Assembly (NCBI GenBank): GCA_031261015.1
Contig: JAISKG010000284.1
Coordinates: forward strand, 1-5,571
DNA: 5,571 nt
Reading direction: 5' to 3'
From: Dysgonamonadaceae bacterium
Lineage (GTDB): Bacteria > Bacteroidota > Bacteroidia > Bacteroidales > Azobacteroidaceae
Position 1 is the first letter of the stretch. Every line of letters starts with the position of its first letter. A program made the translations under genes and the position numbers. Positions 1-5,571 of this stretch are shown piece by piece. The notes under the pieces are model-generated. The model had not been told where the DNA came from. It did no database searches and saw nothing but the letters and a program-made list of their open reading frames with translations.

Positions 1-841
1 CGCCTTCGCCTTTAAATTCGACAATCACGCCGATTTCTTTAAAAGCTTTCGCAATGAAATCGCGAATGGTGGTCGTTACGCCGGTCGCGATCACGTAATC
101 GTCCGGTTGGTCTTGTTGCAAAATCAAATACATCGCTTTGATGTAATCTTTGGCGTGCCCCCAGTCGCGTTTGCTGGAAAGATTGCCCATATATACGTCT
201 TTCTGAATGCCTAAGGCGATGCGCGACAAGGCGCGGGTAACTTTCCGTGTGACGAAAGTTTCGCCCCGCAACGGCGATTCGTGATTGAATAATATTCCGT
301 TGCAAGCAAACATCTTATAAGCTTCGCGGTAATTGACCGTGATCCAGTAGGCGTACATTTTCGCCACGGCATACGGACTTCGTGGATAAAAAGGTGTCGT
401 TTCCTTTTGCGGAATTTCCTGTACCAATCCGTATAATTCGGAAGTAGAAGCTTGATAAATCCGCGTTTTTTCGACCAATCCCAATAAACGGACAGCTTCC
501 AGAATCCGCAAAGTGCCCAAACCGTCCACGTTGGCGGTATATTCGGGCGTATCGAAACTGACTTTTACGTGACTCTGAGCGGCCAAGTTATAAATTTCGT
601 CGGGTTGTACTTCGCTGATGATGCGAGTCAGGTTCAACGAATCGGTCATATCGCCGTAGTGCAAAATCAAATTCCGGTTTTCCAAATGAGGATCTTGATA
701 TAAATGGTCGATCCGGTCGGTGTTAAACAACGAAGCTCTCCGTTTAACGCCGTGCACGGTATAACCTTTTTTGATTAAATATTCCGACAGATAAGCGCCG
801 TCTTGTCCGGTCACTCCGGTAATTAATGCAACTTTTCCCAT
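1..841 (-). CDS. gmd: GDP-mannose 4,6-dehydratase, C-terminus cut by window edge
   Basis: This enzyme converts GDP-D-mannose to GDP-4-keto-6-deoxy-D-mannose in the cytoplasm, the first step of de novo GDP-L-fucose synthesis. The start is the ATG at 841-839, and 280 codons are read to the left edge without a stop. The family is usually about 350-375 residues, so roughly the last 70-95 are missing. Visible features of this extended short-chain dehydrogenase are the Rossmann motif GVTGQDG (residues 9-15), the NADP-contacting KRRAS stretch (33-37), the catalytic T133/E135 in STSELYG, and the Y157-x3-K161 pair in [16 protein letters not shown] (225-233) is also a family hallmark. The protein is closely similar, from memory, to E. 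coli Gmd through most of its visible length. It follows fcl with a 14-base gap and is probably co-transcribed with it. No Shine-Dalgarno sequence precedes the ATG; the upstream bases are A/T-rich. The identification is very secure. Confidence 0.97.
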   Translation of the reverse strand, partial: MGKVALITGVTGQDGAYLSEYLIKKGYTVHGVKRRASLFNTDRIDHLYQDPHLENRNLILHYGDMTDSLNLTRIISEVQPDEIYNLAAQSHVKVSFDTPEYTANVDGLGTLRILEAVRLLGLVEKTRIYQASTSELYGLVQEIPQKETTPFYPRSPYAVAKMYAYWITVNYREAYKMFACNGILFNHESPLRGETFVTRKVTRALSRIALGIQKDVYMGNLSSKRDWGHAKDYIKAMYLILQQDQPDDYVIATGVTTTIRDFIAKAFKEIGVIVEFKGEG

Positions 842-855
842 TAGTATATAATTTT

Positions 856-1929
856 TTATTTTTTACTCAAATACCAGTGATACAATTTCTCCACACCTTG
901 TTCCACTTCAATTTTGTGATGCCAACCCAAACGGTGCAGTTTGGAAGGATCAGTCAGTTTTTGCATGGTTCCATCGGGCTTTTCCGCGTTGAAATGGAAT
1001 TTTCCGGCATAGCCGACTGTTTCGGCGATCACTTTGGCCAAATTCGCGATGGAAATTTCCTTACCTGTACCGATATTAATATGTGCGTTGCGAATTTCTT
1101 TTCCGGCAGGTTTCAAATCGTCGAAATCCACGTGTTCCATCACATACACGCAAGCGTCGGCCATTTCTTCGCTCCACAAAAATTCACGCATCGGTTTGCC
1201 CGTTCCCCAAATTTCCACAACGCCTTTTTCAATCCCGTATTTATGTAATTTTTCGCAGATGGCCTCTTCCGGATCATTTCCCGAAACGCCTTCGACCGGT
1301 AAACGGTTGAAATCGGCGCGAATGGCCGCCCAATCATCGTTCATCAAACATTTGGCCAAATAAACTTTACGAAGCAAAGCCGGCAAAACGTGCGATTTTT
1401 CCAGATCGAAATTATCGTTCGGTCCGTATAAATTAGTGGGCATCACGGCAATATAATTCGTTCCATACTGCAGATTATAGCTTTCACATAATTTGATTCC
1501 GGCAATTTTAGCGATGGCGTAGGGTTCGTTGGTATATTCCAACGGCGAAGTCAGCAAGCAATCTTCAGGCATTGGTTGAGGCGCTTCCCGCGGGTAAATG
1601 CAAGTCGAACCTAAGAACAACAACTTCTTCACTTCATTTAAATGAGAAGCGTGGATGATATTGTTCTGGATTTGCAAATTTTCATAGATAAATTGCCCGC
1701 GATAAATAGTGTTAGCCACAATTCCGCCCACTTTAGCAGCAGCAAGGAAAACATATTCCGGTTTTTCCTGCTCGAAAAATTCAAAAACCGCCTTTTGATC
1801 CAACAAGTTCAACTCATCAATGGATCGAAGCAGAAAACGGGTGTATCCTTTTTCTTTCAAATTTTTCAACAAAGCTGAACCGACTAAACCCAAGTGCCCT
1901 GCTACATAGATCTTTGCATTCTTTTCCAT
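856..1929 (-). CDS. fcl: GDP-L-fucose synthase (GDP-4-keto-6-deoxymannose 3,5-epimerase/4-reductase)
   Basis: This NADPH-dependent bifunctional enzyme (also called wcaG) epimerises GDP-4-keto-6-deoxymannose at C3 and C5, then reduces C4 to give GDP-L-fucose. It acts directly on the product of the neighbouring gmd. The 357-residue protein has the nucleotide-binding motif GHLGLVG (11-17), [11 protein letters not shown] (63-73), and the catalytic residues S108 and C110 in GSTCIYP, Y137 and K141 in EPYAIAK, and H180 in [19 protein letters not shown] (241-251) is also conserved. E. coli Fcl is about 321 residues; the extra length is mostly an insertion at about residues 193-236, between the catalytic histidine region and the WGTG motif. 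As I recall, this longer form is common in Bacteroidota. It is the promoter-proximal gene of the leftward pair and is preceded by a TACCTTTG -7-like element. There is no Shine-Dalgarno sequence. The GDP-fucose probably feeds surface glycan or glycoprotein fucosylation, but no glycosyltransferase is in view. Confidence 0.97.
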   Translation of the reverse strand: MEKNAKIYVAGHLGLVGSALLKNLKEKGYTRFLLRSIDELNLLDQKAVFEFFEQEKPEYVFLAAAKVGGIVANTIYRGQFIYENLQIQNNIIHASHLNEVKKLLFLGSTCIYPREAPQPMPEDCLLTSPLEYTNEPYAIAKIAGIKLCESYNLQYGTNYIAVMPTNLYGPNDNFDLEKSHVLPALLRKVYLAKCLMNDDWAAIRADFNRLPVEGVSGNDPEEAICEKLHKYGIEKGVVEIWGTGKPMREFLWSEEMADACVYVMEHVDFDDLKPAGKEIRNAHINIGTGKEISIANLAKVIAETVGYAGKFHFNAEKPDGTMQKLTDPSKLHRLGWHHKIEVEQGVEKLYHWYLSKK

Positions 1930-1952
1930 TGTTTGAATTGTTAAATTTTGTG

Positions 1953-1960
1953 CAAAGGTA
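1953..1960 (-). promoter_or_regulatory. Bacteroidota -7 promoter element for fcl-gmd
   Basis: Read on the minus strand this is TACCTTTG, an exact match to the Bacteroidota -7 consensus TAnnTTTG recognised by the housekeeping sigma factor. It lies 23 bases upstream of the fcl ATG, so transcription would begin near 1945-1949 with a leader of roughly 16-20 bases. A clear TTTG -33 box is not visible at the expected distance; only a T-run is there. The position and the match make it a good candidate, but it is predicted only. Confidence 0.65.
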
Positions 1961-1990
1961 ACAAAAATTCCTTGATGTAAAAATTTTATT

Positions 1991-1998
1991 TATCTTTG
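1991..1998 (+). promoter_or_regulatory. Bacteroidota -7 promoter element for dnaG
   Basis: TATCTTTG matches the TAnnTTTG -7 consensus. A TTG at 1972-1974 could serve as a -33 box, with a 16-base spacer that is slightly short for the group. The element ends only 7 bases before the dnaG ATG. Initiation a few bases downstream would therefore give a leader of about 0-4 bases. It is a prediction from motif and position. Confidence 0.6.
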
Positions 1999-2005
1999 TC
2001 CCTTC

Positions 2006-3988
2006 ATGATCGACTACGCAACTATCGAACGAATCCAGTCGGCTGCGCAAATCTACGAGGTAGTTTCCGATTTCATCACCTTGCGCAAGCGGGGCGTGAA
2101 TTTTGTGGGTTTATGCCCTTTCCATGAAGATAAATCTCCTTCATTTTATGTTTCGCCGGCCAAAAATATCTGCAAATGTTTTGCTTGCGGCGAAGGGGGA
2201 ACGCCCATCCATTTTGTGATGAAACACGAGAATATTTCTTACGCGGAAGCATTGAAATACCTCGCGAAAAAGTACGCAATCGAAGTCAAGGAAGTGGAAC
2301 TGACCGAAGAACAAAAGCAGGCGCAAGGCGATCGCGACAGCCTGTTTATCCTGAATAGCTTTGCCCAGAAAAACTTCACGCACAATTTGTTTGAAACGGA
2401 AGAAGGCCGCACGTTCGGACTGTCGTATTTTCGTGAAAGAGGTTTTCGCGAAGATATTATTCGAAAATTCCAATTAGGATATTCGCTGGAAGGCTGGGAG
2501 GTTTTCGCTCAGGAAGCGCTAAAAGCCGGTTATCAAAAACAGTTTCTGGAAAAAACGGGATTAGTCATTATGCGCGAAAATAATTCGATGATGGACCGTT
2601 TCCGCGGCCGCGTGATGTTTCCTGTACATTCTTTGTCGGGAAAAATCGTCGCTTTCGGCGGCCGAATCTTGAAAAAAGAGGAGAAAACCGCTAAATATGT
2701 CAATTCGCCCGAAAGTGAAATTTATCATAAAAGCAACGAACTCTACGGTATTTATCTGGCACGTCAAGCCATTGTAAAACAAGATCGTTGCTTTCTTGTG
2801 GAAGGCTATACCGACGTCATTTCCATGCATCAGGCGGGAATCGAAAACGTGGTCGCTTCTTCGGGGACAGCTTTGACTTTGGGGCAAATCCGTCTGATTC
2901 ATCGTTTTACGAATAATGTAACTGTGCTTTACGACGGCGACGCCGCTGGAATCAAAGCCGCCGTGCGAGGCATCGACTTGCTCTTGGAAGCCGGATTAAA
3001 TATCAAAATCGTTTTGCTGCCCGAAGGCGAAGATCCCGATTCCTTCGCGCAAAAGCAAAATGCGAGCGCATTTCACGAATATATCGCGCAAAACGAAACC
3101 GATTTTGTACGCTTCAAAGCCGCTTTGCTGATGCAGGACGCCGGCAACGATCCCGTGAAAAAAGCCAAAATGATTACGGAAATTGTCGATACGATCGCGC
3201 TGATTCCTGAAGAAATCATCCGTTTGGTTTATGTAAAAGAATGTTCCAAATTGCTGGAAGTGGACGAGCGCGCGCTGGTGCGCAATATTGCGAAAAAACG
3301 GCAAGAGATTCTGTTACAGAAGAAAAAAACAATCTATCCTGATCCCGCAAGACCCGAAGAGGATGTTCCGTTTCCTCAGCCGGAAACTCCTTTTTCAGAA
3401 ACACAGGAAACTTTTTTCCCGCAAACGTCAATCTTGCTCGAACACGAAAAAGCTTTGCTATATTACGTTATCCGCTACGGCGAACATAGCTTATACGAAA
3501 CGCAGGACGAAACAACCGGAGCAATACATCGGGTAAAAGTAGTTGAATTTATCACGCAGGATTTTGCCGACGACGAACTGGCTTTTACTCATCCGCTTTA
3601 CCAAAAAATCTTGGAAGAAGCTGCGCTTCGCTGCAACGACGGAAATTGGATGGCCGAAACCTATTTCGTCAATCATACCGATTTTGAAATCAGTCAATTA
3701 GCCGTCGAAATGACGACTACAAAATACATCGAAAGCAAAGTTCATTTCCGTTATCGGAAAAAGGAAGAGGAAACAGAAAAATTGGCCGAGCTAATTTCTT
3801 ATGTATTACTGAATTACAAAGATGCAATCTTGCGCGGGGAAATAGACAAATTGAATGTCAAAATTAAGGAAGCGGAAGTCGGCGACGATTTTGAAACGAT
3901 TAAGTCATTGATCATCCAATTGACCGACTGGGAAAAGGCGCGCAAAGAATTAGCGTTGAATTTACGGGAACGAATCATACCAAAATAA
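2006..3988 (+). CDS. dnaG: DNA primase DnaG
   Basis: DnaG synthesises the short RNA primers used for leading- and lagging-strand DNA replication and works with the DnaB helicase at the fork. The 660-residue protein has the full bacterial layout. The N-terminal CHC2 zinc-binding domain has ligands C37, H40, C58 and C61. The RNA polymerase domain includes ERGF (144-147) and the basic RFRGRVMFP motif (198-206). The Toprim core carries the catalytic E266 in EGYTD, D310/D312 in YDGD, and D344 in EDPDS. A proline-rich linker (about 441-475) leads to a helical C-terminal region (about 476-660) that should bind DnaB. The length is normal for the group. An in-frame stop at 1973-1975 with no other start codon after it fixes the ATG at 2006, and the N-terminus MIDYATIERI fits Bacteroidales primases. 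No Shine-Dalgarno sequence is present. It is not next to rpsU or rpoD, as it is in some other bacteria. Confidence 0.98.
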   Translation: MIDYATIERIQSAAQIYEVVSDFITLRKRGVNFVGLCPFHEDKSPSFYVSPAKNICKCFACGEGGTPIHFVMKHENISYAEALKYLAKKYAIEVKEVELTEEQKQAQGDRDSLFILNSFAQKNFTHNLFETEEGRTFGLSYFRERGFREDIIRKFQLGYSLEGWEVFAQEALKAGYQKQFLEKTGLVIMRENNSMMDRFRGRVMFPVHSLSGKIVAFGGRILKKEEKTAKYVNSPESEIYHKSNELYGIYLARQAIVKQDRCFLVEGYTDVISMHQAGIENVVASSGTALTLGQIRLIHRFTNNVTVLYDGDAAGIKAAVRGIDLLLEAGLNIKIVLLPEGEDPDSFAQKQNASAFHEYIAQNETDFVRFKAALLMQDAGNDPVKKAKMITEIVDTIALIPEEIIRLVYVKECSKLLEVDERALVRNIAKKRQEILLQKKKTIYPDPARPEEDVPFPQPETPFSETQETFFPQTSILLEHEKALLYYVIRYGEHSLYETQDETTGAIHRVKVVEFITQDFADDELAFTHPLYQKILEEAALRCNDGNWMAETYFVNHTDFEISQLAVEMTTTKYIESKVHFRYRKKEEETEKLAELISYVLLNYKDAILRGEIDKLNVKIKEAEVGDDFETIKSLIIQLTDWEKARKELALNLRERIIPK

Positions 3989-3995
3989 TATTGCC

Positions 3996-4787
3996 ATGAC
4001 CATAGAAAAACCAGAAAAAAAATACAAATTGGGATTGAGTCTCAGCGGCGGCGGCGCGCGCGGTTTTGCGCATCCCGGCGCCATCAAAGCCATCGAAGAA
4101 GCAGGCATGAAGCCGGATGTGATCGCCGGAACCAGCGCAGGTGCGTTTGCAGGCGTTCTCTACGCCGACGGCTACTCTCCTGAAGAAATCATCGAACTGT
4201 TTCTTGGAAAAAATCTCCTTCAATTTGCTGAAATTAAAGTGCCTACCATAGCTATTTTCGGCACTGCCGGTTTCCGCCGTTTCTTGAAAAAACATTTGCG
4301 CGCCAAGAATTTTGAAAATCTGCAAATTCCTATGAAAGTGATCGCCACTAACCTGGAAGAAGGCCTAACTACCGTGTTTGAACAAGGCCCGATTATCGAC
4401 GCGCTGGTCGCTTCGTGCAGCATTCCGGTGGTTTTTCCTCCCGTAAAAATCGGCAATGCAAGTTATATGGACGGAGGTATATTTAAAAATTTTCCGGTAT
4501 CCATTATCCGAAGCGAATGCGAGAAGATTATCGGCGTAAATGTCAGTCCGCTGGTATCGAAAAAAAGCAGCCAGAGTATTATGCACATCGCGGAACGGAC
4601 ATTCCATTATATGTCAAGAAATAACACATTGTTAGATAGAAATTTATGCGATATTTTAATCGAGATGAAGGACTTGGTTGATTACAACATACTGGATTTG
4701 AAAAGCGCCGCAAAAATATTTAAATTGGGTTACGAAAACGCGCAAAAATCGCTGAACAATTCGCCCTTAATTTCTCCTTTTGAATGA
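3996..4787 (+). CDS. Patatin-like phospholipase family protein (RssA/NTE type)
   Basis: This is a predicted serine lipid acyl hydrolase of 263 residues, consisting of little more than the patatin domain. All catalytic elements are visible: the oxyanion-hole loop GGGARG (18-23), the nucleophile S47 in GTSAG (45-49), and the dyad aspartate D159 in DGG (159-161). PPVKIGNASYMDGG and the following FPV are typical of the family. No signal peptide or membrane segment is seen, so a cytoplasmic enzyme is expected. This differs from the large Bacteroidota patatins that carry an outer-membrane barrel. The substrate cannot be read from sequence; phospholipids or lysophospholipids are the family's usual targets. 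It starts 7 bases after the dnaG stop and overlaps the next start by 4 bases, so it is probably in one operon with both neighbours. No Shine-Dalgarno sequence precedes the ATG. The family assignment is secure; the exact function is not. Confidence 0.94.
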   Translation: MTIEKPEKKYKLGLSLSGGGARGFAHPGAIKAIEEAGMKPDVIAGTSAGAFAGVLYADGYSPEEIIELFLGKNLLQFAEIKVPTIAIFGTAGFRRFLKKHLRAKNFENLQIPMKVIATNLEEGLTTVFEQGPIIDALVASCSIPVVFPPVKIGNASYMDGGIFKNFPVSIIRSECEKIIGVNVSPLVSKKSSQSIMHIAERTFHYMSRNNTLLDRNLCDILIEMKDLVDYNILDLKSAAKIFKLGYENAQKSLNNSPLISPFE

Positions 4788-5571
4788 AAACCGAAGAAAA
4801 AATCATTATTTATCAAGTATTGCCGCGATTGTTCGGTAACGATCAGTCAACCAATCAGTTTAATGGAGGCTTACAGGAAAACGGTTGCGGGAAATTGTCC
4901 GCTTTCACCGAAAAAACCTTGCAAGAAATTAAAGATAAAGGCGTTACGCACATTTGGTTTACCGGCTTGCTGGAGCATGCTACGCAAACCGATTATTCCG
5001 CTTACGGTATTCGCCAAGATCATCCGGAAGTAGTGAAAGGTAAAGCCGGATCTCCTTATGCAATAAAAGATTACTATGACATTGATCCCGATTTGGCCAA
5101 CAATGTTTCGAATCGCTTTCAAGAATTTGAGGCTTTGGTCGAACGCACGCACAGGGCGGGAATGAAGGTCCTGATTGATTTTGTGCCGAATCATGTGGCG
5201 CGCGAATATCATTCGGATGCGCAACCGGAAAATGTATCCGGCCTCGGCTCCGGCGATGATCCGAATGCTGCTTTCCGTGCCGATAATAATTTCTATTATA
5301 TTACGGGACAATCCTTTGCGATGGAAAATTGTCAAGGTTTTTCCGGTTCGCCTTATCACGAATTTCCAGCCAAAGCGACCGGCAACGATTGCTTTTCCGC
5401 GCATCCCGGATGCAACGATTGGTATGAAACCGTGAAATTGAATTACGGAATTGATTATTTAGATGGCTGCCGAGCGCATTTCGATCCGGTTCCCGATACT
5501 TGGGAAAAAATGAGCGATATCCTTCTTTTCTGGGCTTCCAAGAAAATCGACGGCTTCCGTTGCGACATGGC
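4784..5571 (+). CDS. GH13 alpha-amylase family enzyme, C-terminus cut by window edge
   Basis: This is the N-terminal 262 residues of a glycoside hydrolase family 13 protein, acting on alpha-glucans such as starch, glycogen or maltooligosaccharides. The ATG at 4784 overlaps the stop of the patatin gene (ATGA). The TIM-barrel start is seen in IIIYQVLPRLFGN (7-19). The substrate-site stretch HATQTDYSAYG (65-75) follows. Conserved region I is DFVPNH (132-137). Region II is GFRCDM (257-262), with the invariant R259 and the nucleophile D261. The acid/base Glu (region III) and the second Asp (region IV) lie beyond the window. No signal peptide is present (MKTEEKIIIY), so it should be cytoplasmic, acting on stored glycogen or imported oligosaccharides rather than on extracellular starch. 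The stretch from region I to region II is long (about 120 residues) and holds an enlarged B-domain-like segment with cysteines C183, C203 and C210. Amylase, glucosidase and debranching activities cannot be told apart from this fragment. Confidence 0.93.
   Translation, partial: MKTEEKIIIYQVLPRLFGNDQSTNQFNGGLQENGCGKLSAFTEKTLQEIKDKGVTHIWFTGLLEHATQTDYSAYGIRQDHPEVVKGKAGSPYAIKDYYDIDPDLANNVSNRFQEFEALVERTHRAGMKVLIDFVPNHVAREYHSDAQPENVSGLGSGDDPNAAFRADNNFYYITGQSFAMENCQGFSGSPYHEFPAKATGNDCFSAHPGCNDWYETVKLNYGIDYLDGCRAHFDPVPDTWEKMSDILLFWASKKIDGFRCDM

Larger units (their letters stand above)
1930..2005. promoter_or_regulatory. Divergent promoter region between fcl and dnaG
   Basis: This 76-base A/T-rich gap separates two divergently transcribed genes. 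It holds the two oppositely oriented -7-like elements, with 30 bases between them, so the upstream halves of the two promoters overlap. I see no terminator hairpin, riboswitch or convincing operator in it. It is the only sizeable non-coding stretch in the window. Confidence 0.75.

Noticed and set aside
39..305. Minus-strand open frame of 88 codons inside gmd
   Set aside because: It is an arginine-rich alternative frame within gmd, whose own frame carries all the family motifs.
842..855. Separate promoter for gmd in the gap after fcl
   Set aside because: The 14-base gap is A/T-rich, and I see no TAnnTTTG element in it or just upstream. Co-transcription from the fcl promoter is simpler.
826..1248. 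Plus-strand open frame of 140 codons opposite the fcl 3' half
   Set aside because: It lies fully antisense to a strongly conserved gene, its Phe/His-rich translation resembles no family, and it has no promoter-like element. It is a shadow of fcl.
1978..1988. Short A/T palindrome (AAAATTTT core) as a possible operator or terminator
   Set aside because: It is too short and too A/T-only to form a stable hairpin, and such runs are expected by chance in a Bacteroidota promoter region.
3326..3430. Possible frameshift or domain boundary in dnaG because the sequence turns proline-rich and poorly conserved
   Set aside because: The frame stays open to the normal end, and a variable linker before the helicase-binding domain is expected in DnaG.
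4871..5404. Minus-strand open frame of 177 codons opposite the GH13 gene
   Set aside because: It is long but antisense to a gene with clear GH13 motifs. Its Ile/Arg-rich translation is typical of reverse-frame artefacts, and no family is recognisable.

Overview
The window looks like chromosomal DNA from a member of the Bacteroidota, most likely order Bacteroidales. Three things point there. The primase N-terminus has the form I recall for Bacteroides-type DnaG. The two promoter candidates in the only real intergenic gap match the Bacteroidota -7 element (TAnnTTTG). None of the five start codons has a Shine-Dalgarno sequence. The genus cannot be fixed from the sequence. Nearly all of the window is coding: five genes, two of them cut by the window edges, and no RNA gene, mobile element, CRISPR array or long repeat.

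Left part, minus strand (1-1929): a two-gene GDP-L-fucose pathway, transcribed leftward. The first gene is fcl (GDP-L-fucose synthase, 856-1929). It is followed 14 bases later by gmd (GDP-mannose 4,6-dehydratase, start at 841, C-terminus lost at the left edge). Together they convert GDP-mannose to GDP-L-fucose, the activated sugar used to fucosylate capsule, O-antigen or surface glycoproteins.

Middle (1930-2005): a 76-base divergent promoter region. One -7-like element faces fcl and another faces dnaG. The dnaG element lies so close to the ATG that its transcript would be nearly leaderless.

Right part, plus strand (2006-5571): dnaG (primase, complete), then 7 bases, then a cytoplasmic patatin-like phospholipase (3996-4787). 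Its stop codon overlaps the start of a GH13 alpha-amylase-family enzyme (ATGA, from 4784), which is cut by the right edge exactly at its catalytic nucleophile motif. The three are packed like an operon, although their functions (replication priming, lipid hydrolysis, alpha-glucan metabolism) are not obviously related.

I did not find an undescribed biological system. The points most worth checking are the compact back-to-back promoters, the near-leaderless dnaG, the mixed-function operon, and an insertion of about 40 residues in Fcl.
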